A DNA stretch of 64,000 nucleotides. Origin: Roseiarcus sp963806935. GTDB taxonomy: Bacteria; Pseudomonadota; Alphaproteobacteria; Rhizobiales; Beijerinckiaceae. Below are positions 37,953 through 46,045 of this stretch, one piece after another. Below the pieces are notes generated by a model. It was given only the letters and a program-made list of their open reading frames with translations. It was not told the DNA's origin and did not search any database. The stretch is from contig CAWEAT010000048.1 of assembly GCA_963806935.1 (NCBI GenBank), positions 1 to 64,000 on the forward strand, in the 5' to 3' direction. A program made the translations under genes and the position numbers. How positions within the stretch are numbered: the first letter of the stretch is position 1; every line of letters starts with the position of its first letter.

Positions 37953-38525
37953 ATGACGAACACGGCATCGGCTTTAGGGCTTGGACCGGGGGCCGGCATT
38001 GCGCCGCTGCGGGCCAAATGGGGCTGGATCGTCGCCTTGGGCGTTGTCTATGTCATTGCGGGGCTGATCGCGCTTGGCAGCGTGGTCATGGCGACCATCG
38101 CCAGCGTCTATGTCGTCGGCATTATGATGCTGATCGCCGGCGTGTTCGAAGTGATCAGCGCGTTCCAGATCAAGACGTGGGGACGGTTCCTGTTCTGGCT
38201 CGCCCTTGGCGTCCTCTACATCATCGCCGGCTTTGTCGCGTTCGACAATCCGCTGCTGACTGCAGTGTGGTTGACGCTGATACTCGGCGCGGCGTTGGTC
38301 GCCTCCGGCATCGTGCGGATCTTCCTCGGGTTCAATATGCAGCACGGATCGCCCTGGATCTGGGTGGTCGTCTCGGGCCTGATCACGCTGTTGCTCGGCG
38401 TCATCATCCTGGTCCATTGGCCGGTTTCCTCGCTATGGACGCTCGGCATCTTTCTCGGCGTCGATCTCGTCTTCGCCGGCGCGAGCTGGATCGGGCTCGG
38501 CATGGGCCTGCGCCAGGCCGCCTGA
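37953..38525 (+). CDS. HdeD-family membrane protein (DUF308)
   Basis: 190 residues with six hydrophobic segments (for example WIVALGVVYVIAGLIALGSV, VVGIMMLIAGVFEVISAF, FWLALGVLYIIAGFVAF and VSGLITLLLGVIILVHWP) in the repeated two-helix pattern of DUF308. HdeD of E. coli helps survival in acid at high cell density; most homologues have no tested role. Inner membrane. The N-terminal 25 residues are cytosolic-looking. The ATG is preceded by GGGGACAAACGCC, a weak Shine-Dalgarno. It precedes lapA on the same strand. Confidence 0.88.
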   Translation: MTNTASALGLGPGAGIAPLRAKWGWIVALGVVYVIAGLIALGSVVMATIASVYVVGIMMLIAGVFEVISAFQIKTWGRFLFWLALGVLYIIAGFVAFDNPLLTAVWLTLILGAALVASGIVRIFLGFNMQHGSPWIWVVVSGLITLLLGVIILVHWPVSSLWTLGIFLGVDLVFAGASWIGLGMGLRQAA

Positions 38526-38603
38526 ACGATGATCGCGGACGGCTGTCGCCCGATCTGAGGCGAGGCGGCGGTCGGCCGCTTCTCGGGCCAAGGAGAATTC
38601 CCC

Positions 38604-38825
38604 GTGCGTTGGCTCTATCTGGCGATCGTGGTGGTGTTTGTCGCCGCGCTGATCATCTTCATTTTCCAGAACACCCAGAGCGTCGACGTGTCGTTCCTCT
38701 CGCTCGGGGCAACGTTGCCGGTCGCGATTTTGGCGCTTGTGGCCTATGTGCTCGGGGCCTTGAGCGGCGGCAGCCTGTACGCCCTTCTGCGCCGCTCGGT
38801 TGCAGGGTCGCGGCGCGTCGGCTAG
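38604..38825 (+). CDS. lapA: LapA family small membrane protein (DUF1049)
   Basis: 73 residues, two transmembrane segments (LYLAIVVVFVAALIIFIFQN, split around the middle, and AILALVAYVLGALSGGSLYAL) with the conserved FQNTQSVDVSFL between them. This is the LapA/YciS family; in E. coli LapA-LapB controls lipopolysaccharide synthesis by steering LpxC degradation. There is no LapB here. The start codon is GTG (38604) with AAGGAGAATTCCCC just upstream. It is followed after 12 bp by the alcohol dehydrogenase gene. Confidence 0.85.
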   Translation: MRWLYLAIVVVFVAALIIFIFQNTQSVDVSFLSLGATLPVAILALVAYVLGALSGGSLYALLRRSVAGSRRVG

Positions 38826-38837
38826 GCTCATCCGATC

Positions 38838-39818
38838 ATGCGCGCCATGGTCCTCCGGCGGCCCGGCGAGCGGCTGGCGATGGAGGAGAGGCCCGATCCC
38901 AAGCCGGGACCGGGGCAGATTCTCATTCGCATCGAAGCCTGCGGCGTCTGCCGCACCGACCTGCACGTCGTCGACGGCGAGCTGCCGAATCCCAAACTGC
39001 CGATCGTGCCGGGGCACGAGATCGTCGGCCGGGTCGCGGCGGCGGGCGAAGGCGTCGAGCTCAAGCTCGGGGCGCGGGTCGGCGTGGCCTGGCTCGGCCA
39101 CACTGACGGAACTTGCCCCTATTGCCGAAGCGGCCGCGAGAACCTGTGCGACGCGCCGCTCTTCACCGGCTACACTCGCGACGGCGGCTACGCCACCCAT
39201 ACGATCGCCGAGGCGGCGTTCGTGTTCCCGCTCCCCGACGACCTCGATCCCGTCGCCACCGCGCCTTTGCTGTGCGCCGGCCTGATCGGCTGGCGCTCGC
39301 TCAAAATGGCCGGGGACGGGCGGAACATCGGCATCTACGGCTTCGGCGCCGCCGCCCACATCATCGCCCAGGTTTGCCGCTGGCAGGGGCGGCGCGTATT
39401 CGCGTTCACCCGGCCAGGCGACGCCGCCGGTCAGGCGTTCGCCCGCTCGATGGGGGCCGAATGGGCGGGCGGATCGGACGACGCGCCGCCCGCGCCGCTC
39501 GACGCCGCCATTCTGTTCGCGCCGGTCGGCGCGCTGGTTCCCGCCGCGCTCGCCGCTGTCCGCAAGGGCGGGCGGGTCGTCTGCGGCGGCATCCACATGA
39601 GCGACATCCCCTCGTTCCCCTATTCCCTCCTTTGGGAGGAACGCAGCGTCGCCTCGGTCGCCAACCTGACCCGCGCCGACGGCCGCGAGTTTCTGGCGCT
39701 CGCGCCGGAGGCGAAGGTCAGAACGACGACCACGCCCTATCCGCTCGACAAGGCCAACGAGGCGCTCGACGATTTGCGCTCGGGCCGGCTCGAAGGCGCG
39801 GCTGTGCTCGTGCCGTGA
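38838..39818 (+). CDS. Zinc-dependent alcohol dehydrogenase, AdhA/AdhP-like
   Basis: 326 residues, medium-chain dehydrogenase fold. Catalytic zinc ligands are visible in ACGVCRTDLHVVDGEL (Cys) and VPGHEIVGRV (His-Glu); the third is expected in the LLCAG stretch (Cys). The cofactor loop is IGIYGFGAAAHIIAQV. In the structural-zinc lobe the usual first Cys is Asp: the text is HTDGTCPYCRSGRENLC, leaving three Cys. The sequence ARMTGY-like part here reads PLFTGYTRDGGYATHT, typical of the AdhA group. It would oxidise primary alcohols with NAD, but substrate is unproven. It closely follows lapA and converges on ccoS. Confidence 0.88.
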   Translation: MRAMVLRRPGERLAMEERPDPKPGPGQILIRIEACGVCRTDLHVVDGELPNPKLPIVPGHEIVGRVAAAGEGVELKLGARVGVAWLGHTDGTCPYCRSGRENLCDAPLFTGYTRDGGYATHTIAEAAFVFPLPDDLDPVATAPLLCAGLIGWRSLKMAGDGRNIGIYGFGAAAHIIAQVCRWQGRRVFAFTRPGDAAGQAFARSMGAEWAGGSDDAPPAPLDAAILFAPVGALVPAALAAVRKGGRVVCGGIHMSDIPSFPYSLLWEERSVASVANLTRADGREFLALAPEAKVRTTTTPYPLDKANEALDDLRSGRLEGAAVLVP

Positions 39819-39846
39819 GGCGAGCGCGCGCCCGACGTTGCTGCGC

Positions 39847-40005
39847 CTAACGTCCATCCTCCGGCAGATCGTCGTCGGCGATCGCTCGCCATGCGGCGCC
39901 GTCGAGGTCGTCGAACTGGCCGTTGCGCAGCGCCCACAGGAAAGCGGCGAGCCCGAGGCCGCCGAGAGCGAGCGCCAGCGGCACGAGATAGACCAGGACG
40001 TTCAT
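39847..40005 (-). CDS. ccoS: cbb3 oxidase assembly protein CcoS
   Basis: 52 residues, a standard CcoS length. One N-terminal membrane helix (VLVYLVPLALALGGLGLAAF) is followed by the family motif LWALRNGQFDDLDGAAWRA and an acidic tail DDDLPEDGR. CcoS is needed for haem and copper incorporation into cbb3 oxidase. It lies 12 bp downstream of ccoI on the same strand and is the last gene of the cluster. Too short for a length-filtered gene list but clearly real by sequence and position. Confidence 0.95.
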   Translation of the reverse strand: MNVLVYLVPLALALGGLGLAAFLWALRNGQFDDLDGAAWRAIADDDLPEDGR

Positions 40006-40017
40006 CGCAGCCAGGCC

Positions 40018-42192
40018 CTACGCATGACGCGCCCTCAGGGCGTTGAGCGTGACCAGGATCGAGGAGCCCGACATCGCCAGCGCGGCGATGAGCGGCGTTA
40101 CGTGTCCCGTGACGGCGAGCGGGACCGCAAGCAGATTATAAACCAGCGACAGCCAGAGATTCTCGAGCATCAGCCGGCGCGCCTTGGCGGCGAGGCGCAG
40201 CGCGTCGGCGACCGGGGCGAGCCGTTCGCCGAGGAACAAGGCGTCGGCCTGCGCCTGGGCGATGTGGGCGGCGGAAATGGGCGAGATCGACACGTGCGCG
40301 GCGGCGAGCGCCGGCGCGTCGTTGAGCCCGTCGCCGACCATCAGCGGGCGCTTTCCGGCGGCCTTCAGCGCTTCCAGCCGCTCGATCTTGTCCCTGGGCT
40401 TGAGACCGAATGCGAAACGCGTGACGCCGAGTTCGCTTGCCGCCAGCGCGACCGCCGTCTCACGATCGCCCGACAGGATCTCGACCTCGTGGCCGCCCGC
40501 GAGAGAGGCGACCACCTCGCGCGCGTCGGAGCGCAGCTGCTGCCGGACCGCGAAGACGACGGCGCGTTCGGGCGTCCTCATCGCGATCAGCGATGCGTCG
40601 GGAAAGGCGGCGGCGACCGCGGCGGCCTCAGCCTCCGCCTTGCAAAACGCGACGGAGCCGAGCTTCACGCGCTTTCCAAGATAGAGCGCGGTCACCCCCT
40701 GGCCGGGAAATTCATGGCCGTTCAGCGGCTCCCCGGCATGCGCGGCCGCCGCGATCGCTTTGGCGAGCGGATGCTTGCTCGACAGCGCAAGCGAGCCGGC
40801 GAGCGCGAGGTCCTCGGGCGCGACGTCGGCGCCGTTGGCGAGCGTCGGGCGCGGATTCGTCAGCGTGCCGGTCTTGTCGAATACGATCGTCCGGGCTTCC
40901 GCCAGCCGCTCCAGCGCCTCGCCGGAATTGAGGATCACGCCGCGGCGGAAGAGGGCGCCTGCGGCGACAACCTGCACCGCCGGGACCGCGAGTCCGAGCG
41001 CGCATGGGCAGGTGATGATGAGCACGGTGATCGCGACGATGAGCGACTGCTGCCAGCCCGCGCCAAGCGCGAGCCACGAGAGAAAGGTCGCAGCCGCGGC
41101 CAGATGGACGATCGGCGCATAGAGCCGCGCCGCCCGATCGGCGAGGCGGACATAGGACGAGCGCTGCTCGGCCGCCTTGGCGAGCAAGGCGTTGACTTCG
41201 TCGAGCAGAGCGTCGCCGGCTTCCTTCGCGACCCTCACGCGCAGCGCGCCGGTAAGATTGAGCGCTCCCGCATAGACCGCGGCGCCGGCTGAAACCGGGA
41301 TCGGCAGAGTCTCGCCGGTGACGAGGCTCTGGTCCACTTCCGAGCGCCCGTCCTCGACCGTTCCGTCCACGGCGACTCGCTCGCCGGCCCGCACCAGGAC
41401 GAGATCGCCCGGATGGATGGCGGCGATCGGCGTCTCGCGCGCCTCACCCCCGTCGAGGAGTTTGAGGGCGCGATCGGCGCGGATCGCCGTCAGGTTGGCG
41501 GCGAAATCGCGCGCGCGGCGTCGCATGTGCTGGTCGAGCGTGCGGCCGGCGAGCAGAAACGTCAGCAGCATCAGGGCGCTGTCGAAATAGGCGGCGCGCT
41601 CGTGGGCGATGGTTTGAAAAACCGACAGGCCGAGCGCGAGCACGACTCCGAGCGAAATCGGCACGTCCATGTTGAGCGAGCCGCTTCGCAACGCCCGGGC
41701 GGCGCTGGTGAAGAACGGCATGCCGGCATAGGCCGCGCAGGGCAGCGCGATGAGGGCGGACAGCCAGTGGAGGAGATCGCGGGTGGCGGAGTTCGGGTCG
41801 CTGTCCGCCCCCGCCCACAGCGAAACCGAGAGCAGCATCACGTTCATCGCGGCGAAAGCGGCGACGCCGAGGCAGCGCAAAAGCTGCTGCTCGACCGCCT
41901 TCTCGCGGCCGTCGGCCGTCCCCGCCGCGAACGGATGGGCAGGATAGCCCAGGGCCTCCAGCCGCTCGAGGATCGTCGGCGGCTCGAGCGCGCCCTCGTT
42001 CCACTCAACCGTGACCCGCTTGCTGGCCAGATTGACGCGCGCGCCGCGCACGCCGGCCTGCTTTCTCAAGCCGCTCTCGATCGTGGCGATGCAGGCGCCG
42101 CAATGGACGCCTTCGACGACGAGATCCATCGCGGCGACGCCGTCGGCCGGACGCCGCACGTAAAGCGACAGGTCCAGCGCGTCCGTCATCAT
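40018..42192 (-). CDS. ccoI: Copper-transporting P-type ATPase for cbb3 assembly
   Basis: 724 residues. An N-terminal heavy-metal-associated domain carries CGAC in VEGVHCGACIATIES. Eight membrane helices are expected; the membrane ion site is CPC in ITCPCALGLAVP. The P-domain has VFDKTGTLTN, the N-domain SSKHPLAKA (HP motif) and the hinge MVGDGLNDAPAL. FixI/CcoI exports copper to the periplasm for the oxidase Cu(B) site. The start at 42192 overlaps the ccoH stop by 4 nt (ATGATGA); a second ATG follows immediately. ccoS follows. Confidence 0.95.
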   Translation of the reverse strand: MMTDALDLSLYVRRPADGVAAMDLVVEGVHCGACIATIESGLRKQAGVRGARVNLASKRVTVEWNEGALEPPTILERLEALGYPAHPFAAGTADGREKAVEQQLLRCLGVAAFAAMNVMLLSVSLWAGADSDPNSATRDLLHWLSALIALPCAAYAGMPFFTSAARALRSGSLNMDVPISLGVVLALGLSVFQTIAHERAAYFDSALMLLTFLLAGRTLDQHMRRRARDFAANLTAIRADRALKLLDGGEARETPIAAIHPGDLVLVRAGERVAVDGTVEDGRSEVDQSLVTGETLPIPVSAGAAVYAGALNLTGALRVRVAKEAGDALLDEVNALLAKAAEQRSSYVRLADRAARLYAPIVHLAAAATFLSWLALGAGWQQSLIVAITVLIITCPCALGLAVPAVQVVAAGALFRRGVILNSGEALERLAEARTIVFDKTGTLTNPRPTLANGADVAPEDLALAGSLALSSKHPLAKAIAAAAHAGEPLNGHEFPGQGVTALYLGKRVKLGSVAFCKAEAEAAAVAAAFPDASLIAMRTPERAVVFAVRQQLRSDAREVVASLAGGHEVEILSGDRETAVALAASELGVTRFAFGLKPRDKIERLEALKAAGKRPLMVGDGLNDAPALAAAHVSISPISAAHIAQAQADALFLGERLAPVADALRLAAKARRLMLENLWLSLVYNLLAVPLAVTGHVTPLIAALAMSGSSILVTLNALRARHA

Positions 42193-42728
42193 CGCTTCGG
42201 GTTCGCGTCCGTATCCGCGACCACGATTTTGTTCTCGCTGCGGAACACCCGCTCCGAGCCGCGCTTCGCCTCGATCACCAGGAGCCAGCGGCCCGGCTGG
42301 ACAGGCGTCGCCACGCCCTCGTAGTCGAGGCCGTCCGAAGCGAGTCTCGCCTCGCGGTCGAGCGCGGCGTCGAACGGATGCTCGAACCGCGCCGTCACCG
42401 CGAGGTCGGGGATCGGCCCGCCGTCGCGATTGCGGAATTCGACCATGATCCGCTCGCCCTCGCCCTCGGCGCGGGTCATCACGTTGGCGTTCCACCCCCG
42501 TTCGTCTTGGGCGCGCGCTTCGGCAATGTGCCTGTTGAACGCCTGGCTGGCGTCGTAGGGGTTTTCCAGTTCGGCGCCATGCAGTGTGTGGAGGGCGAAA
42601 TAGATCAGCGCGATGTTGGCCGCGAACATCACCAGAAAGAACAGGCCGAGGATGACGACGACGTGCCGCCCGGTCAGTTGGCCGGAAATGGGCGGTCTTT
42701 CTCGATTCGCCGCCAGGGACGTGGGCAA
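42189..42728 (-). CDS. ccoH: cbb3 oxidase assembly protein CcoH/FixH
   Basis: 179 residues. A single N-terminal membrane helix (VVVILGLFFLVMFAANIALIYF, split around MFA) is followed by a periplasmic FixH domain with NPYDASQAFN, RDGGPIPDLAVTARFEHP and PGRWLLVIEAKRG. It assists the early assembly of cbb3 oxidase and interacts with CcoP. The start is set at a TTG (42728) because GGAGG lies 5 nt upstream and the homologous region begins just after; the longer open frame runs into ccoG. Stop overlaps ccoI by 4 nt. Confidence 0.9.
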   Translation of the reverse strand: MPTSLAANRERPPISGQLTGRHVVVILGLFFLVMFAANIALIYFALHTLHGAELENPYDASQAFNRHIAEARAQDERGWNANVMTRAEGEGERIMVEFRNRDGGPIPDLAVTARFEHPFDAALDREARLASDGLDYEGVATPVQPGRWLLVIEAKRGSERVFRSENKIVVADTDANPKR

Positions 42729-42777
42729 GACAACCTCCAACTCTCTCGTCAGTGCGCCGCTCCCGGCATGGAGCCGC

Positions 42778-44220
42778 TCATGGCGCGAAGAAATGATCGA
42801 CGACCGATTTTCGCTCGCCGGTATGCGCATCGATCGCGGTGAAAGTGATCGGCGTCGACTTGCCGGGCGTCGCGTCCGCGGGCGTCGCGACATAGACCGG
42901 CGTTTCGAGCGTCGTGTCCGGCTCGATATGAACCGTGAGGCTCCCGTCGGCGAGCGGCCGGGCGACGACGCTGGTCATCCGGGCTCCCTCGAGGCCGGCG
43001 ACGTCGAGGGTGAAGTCGCGCGCTTCGCCGGCCTTGTTAGAGAACCGCAGCGTATAGCCGTTGCGGACGCCGCCCTCGACCGTCGGGGTGAACAAGGGCG
43101 CGCGCACATGCAGGACGCTCATGTTCATGCTGGAGCGCGAGACGAGCGCGTAGAGCATGATGCAGCCGGTGACCGCGATCAGCGCGGCATAGAGGATGGT
43201 GCGCGGGCGAACCAACCGGTAGACATTGTGCTCGCCGCGTCTGCGGCGCGCGAGATTCTCGTCGGTGTCATAGGCGATGAGACGCGTCGGCCGGTGCACT
43301 TTGGCCATCACCGCATCGCAGGCGTCGATGCACAGGCCACACTGGATGCAGCCGAGCTGCGAGCCGTTGCGGATGTCGACCCCGGTCGGGCAGACGGCGA
43401 CGCACTGCATGCAATCGATGCAGTCGCCAGCCGCTTCGCCGTGAGCTCGGACCTTGGCCGCCTCCTTGACCGACATGCGTGGCTCGCCCCGGTCGGTGCG
43501 GTAGGTGACGTTGAGCGCGTCGGTGTCGGTGAGGGCGGCCTGGATGCGCGGCCACGGGCACATGTAGAGGCACACCTGTTCGCGCATGTGGCCCGCGAGC
43601 GAATAGGTCGTGAAGGTCAGAATGCCCATCCACAGAACGGCGACGAACGGCGCCTGGAAGGTCAGCAATTGCTTGAGCAGCGCCGGCGCGTCCTCGAAAT
43701 AGAGAACCGCCGCGCCGCCGGTGAAGAGCGCGATCAGGAGCCATGCGGCGTGCTTGGCGACCCGCTTCTTGATTTTGTCCGCGGTCCACGGCGCCTCGTC
43801 GAGCTTGATCCGGTCGCGCCGGTCGCCCTCGATGCGGCGCTCCACAAACAGAAAGAGGTCCGTCCATACCGTCTGCGGGCAGGCATAGCCGCACCACACC
43901 CGTCCGAACAGCGCGTTGGACAGAAAGAGGATCAGCGCCGCCAGGATCAGGAGGCCGGTGAAATAGTACACCTCCTGCGGCCATAGCTCGATGAAGAAGA
44001 AATAGAACCGGGAATGCGCCATGTCGACGAGAACCGCCTGCCCCGGCTCATTGGGCCCGCGATTCCAGCGGATGAAGGGCAGGATGTAGTAGACGCCAAG
44101 CGCGACCCACAACACGATCCACTTTATGCGTCGATAGGTCCCCCATACTCTCTGGGGGTAGACCTTTTTCGCCGCCGCATAGAGTGGACCGTCGTCATCA
44201 ATCGTGAAGTCAATGGTCAC
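42778..44220 (-). CDS. ccoG: cbb3 cluster ferredoxin-like protein CcoG/FixG
   Basis: 480 residues. Several membrane helices (WIVLWVALGVYYILPF, VYYFTGLLILAALILFLS and others) surround two 4Fe-4S ferredoxin motifs, CIDCMQCVAVCP and CIQCGLCIDACD, and the conserved VWCGYACPQTVWTDLF. A C-terminal periplasmic domain follows. CcoG has been reported to reduce Cu(II) for the cbb3 pathway. Start: a GTG at 44220, overlapping the ccoP stop by 4 nt, gives MTIDFTIDDDGPLY. The frame is open to 44292 but that extension lies inside ccoP. Confidence 0.95.
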   Translation of the reverse strand: MTIDFTIDDDGPLYAAAKKVYPQRVWGTYRRIKWIVLWVALGVYYILPFIRWNRGPNEPGQAVLVDMAHSRFYFFFIELWPQEVYYFTGLLILAALILFLSNALFGRVWCGYACPQTVWTDLFLFVERRIEGDRRDRIKLDEAPWTADKIKKRVAKHAAWLLIALFTGGAAVLYFEDAPALLKQLLTFQAPFVAVLWMGILTFTTYSLAGHMREQVCLYMCPWPRIQAALTDTDALNVTYRTDRGEPRMSVKEAAKVRAHGEAAGDCIDCMQCVAVCPTGVDIRNGSQLGCIQCGLCIDACDAVMAKVHRPTRLIAYDTDENLARRRRGEHNVYRLVRPRTILYAALIAVTGCIMLYALVSRSSMNMSVLHVRAPLFTPTVEGGVRNGYTLRFSNKAGEARDFTLDVAGLEGARMTSVVARPLADGSLTVHIEPDTTLETPVYVATPADATPGKSTPITFTAIDAHTGERKSVVDHFFAP

Positions 44221-45092
44221 GTACCGCCGCCCAGAGAGTGAACATAGAGCGTGAGCGCTTTGATCGTCACCGGATCGAGGCGCTTGCCCCATGCCGGCAT
44301 GGTGCTGTTGCGGGCGTAGGTGATCGTGTTGGTCAGGTCCTTGATGTCCGAGCCGTAGAGCCAGATCTTGGTCGTCAGGTTGGGGGCGCCCATTTCAATG
44401 TTGCCCTTGCCGTCCTCGCCATGGCAGGCGGAGCAGTTGTCGGCGAAGATCTTCTTACCCGCCGCCACGTCGACGCCAGGCTCGGGATCGAGCTTCGCGA
44501 GGGTGCGCACGTAATTCTCCACCTGCCGGATCTGCTCCGGCTTCAGGATGCCGTCCTTGCCGAATGCAGGCATGGCGCTGGTATGGGTGTCGGGGTCGTC
44601 GGCGCGAATGCCGTGAGTGATCGTCGTATCGATCTGCTCCAGCGTTCCGCCCCACAGCCAGCGGCCGGCGGTGAGGTTTGGATAGCCGTATTGGCCTTGG
44701 CCGCCTGACCCGTGGCAGGGAGCGCAATTGTCGCCGAACGCCGCTTTGCCCTGGGCCAGCGCGAGCTCCAAGAGCTTCGGGTCGGCCTCGATCTCGGCCA
44801 GACTCGCTTTCTCGAGGCCCGCCGCCTGCTGCATGCGCGCGCTCTGCGCCGCGGCGAGGTCTTCGGCGACCCGCGCCCGGTTGGTGTGGCCGAGCAGGCC
44901 AGGCGTGGCGCCGGTTACGAGAGGCCAGGCGGGATAGAGGAACCAGTAGACGACCGAGAAGGCGATCGTCAGATAGAACAGCCACAGCCACCAGCGCGGC
45001 AGCGGCGTATTGAGCTCCCGGATGCCGTCCCACTCATGCCCGGTGGTGGCCTGACCGGAAATCTTGTCGACGTGAACCGGATCGGTGCTCAT
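44217..45092 (-). CDS. ccoP: cbb3-type cytochrome c oxidase subunit III (dihaem)
   Basis: 291 residues. An N-terminal membrane helix (WWLWLFYLTIAFSVVYWFLY) anchors a periplasmic domain with two c-type haem sites, CAPCH (123-127) and CSACH (220-224), and the axial Met candidates in SAMPAFG and STMPAWG. It passes electrons from soluble cytochrome c to CcoO/CcoN. The order ccoN-ccoO-ccoQ-ccoP is conserved; ccoQ ends 3 bp upstream. Intact and of normal length. Confidence 0.97.
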   Translation of the reverse strand: MSTDPVHVDKISGQATTGHEWDGIRELNTPLPRWWLWLFYLTIAFSVVYWFLYPAWPLVTGATPGLLGHTNRARVAEDLAAAQSARMQQAAGLEKASLAEIEADPKLLELALAQGKAAFGDNCAPCHGSGGQGQYGYPNLTAGRWLWGGTLEQIDTTITHGIRADDPDTHTSAMPAFGKDGILKPEQIRQVENYVRTLAKLDPEPGVDVAAGKKIFADNCSACHGEDGKGNIEMGAPNLTTKIWLYGSDIKDLTNTITYARNSTMPAWGKRLDPVTIKALTLYVHSLGGGT

Positions 45093-45095
45093 CGC

Positions 45096-45251
45096 TCAGT
45101 CCTCTCGCAGCGGCATGCGGGCGGCGTCCTCGAAGCGCGCGCGATTTTTCGGCCAGAACGCGTAAACGAGCGTTCCGAGGAAGAACAAGAAAAAGTAAAG
45201 CGTGCCGGCGGATTGCGCGAACTCAGCCAGCCATTCGTAGGTCGTGGTCAT
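45096..45251 (-). CDS. ccoQ: cbb3-type oxidase subunit CcoQ
   Basis: 51 residues. After TTTYEWLAEFAQS comes one membrane helix (LYFFLFFLGTLVYAFW) and then PKNRARFEDAARMPL, the standard CcoQ pattern. It stabilises the ccoN-O-P complex. It sits between ccoO (15 bp) and ccoP (3 bp) on the same strand. Too short for a length filter but certain by sequence and context. Confidence 0.95.
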   Translation of the reverse strand: MTTTYEWLAEFAQSAGTLYFFLFFLGTLVYAFWPKNRARFEDAARMPLRED

Positions 45252-45266
45252 CGAGCCCTCGCAGCG

Positions 45267-46032
45267 TCAGCGCAGATTGGCTTTGTTGTCGTAAAGGTTG
45301 AAATCGACGAGCGTGCCAAGCATCTGCAGGTAGGCGACGACCGCGTCTCCCTCGGTGATTTCGGCCGTCGTGGGGTTGAACTTGCGCACGACCGCCTTCG
45401 GATAGCGCTTGAGAAGGGCCGCCGCTTCGGGCGCATCCGGATTTACCTGCGCCCTTAGGTCGGCCATCGCGTTCGCGATCATGTCGTCGGTGTAGGGAAC
45501 GCCGACTTCGCGGCTCGTCTGGACGTTGGCGACGAGCTCCCGCGTATCGAGCGGCGTCGTCATCAGGAAGGCGTAGGACGGCATGATCGATTGCGGCACG
45601 ACCGAGCGCGGATCGACTCAGATGGGCGACCTGCCAGGCGTCCGTGTACTTGCCCCCGACCCGCGCGAGGTCTGGCCCGTTGCGCTTGGAGCCCCACTGG
45701 AACGGATGGTCGTACATGCTCTCGGCGGCGAGCGAATAGTGGCCGTAGCGCTCGACCTCGTCGCGAAGAGCGCGGATCATCTGGCTATGGCAGAGGTAGC
45801 AGCCCTCGCGCACGTAGATGTTGCGTCCCGCGAGCTCGAGAGGCGTATACGGACGCATGCCCTGCACGGTCTCGAGCGTGCTCTTGAGATAGAACAGCGG
45901 CACGATCTCGACCAGTCCGCCGATCGCGACCATGATGAGAATGCCGATGACGAGATAGATCGGGTTGGTCTCCAGGAGCTGATGCCTGGAGAACAGCGAG
46001 TTCGAGGGATGCGGCTGCCCGGAGCTGCTCAT
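45267..46032 (-). pseudogene. ccoO: cbb3 oxidase subunit II (monohaem), one frameshift
   Basis: Read across one phase change this is a complete CcoO of about 254 residues. The first frame gives the membrane anchor (NPIYLVIGILIMVAIGGLVE), the haem site CYLCHSQMIR and YDHPFQWGSKRNGPDLARVGGKY. After AWQVAHL the sequence continues in another frame with DPRSVVPQSIMPSYAFL to the stop. Removing one base at about 45618 (T on plus) joins them as HLVDPRSVVP. CcoO is essential for cbb3 oxidase, and all partners are intact, so a sequence error is the likelier cause. Position between ccoN (13 bp) and ccoQ is canonical. Confidence 0.9.
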
Positions 46033-46045
46033 GGATCAATGCTCC

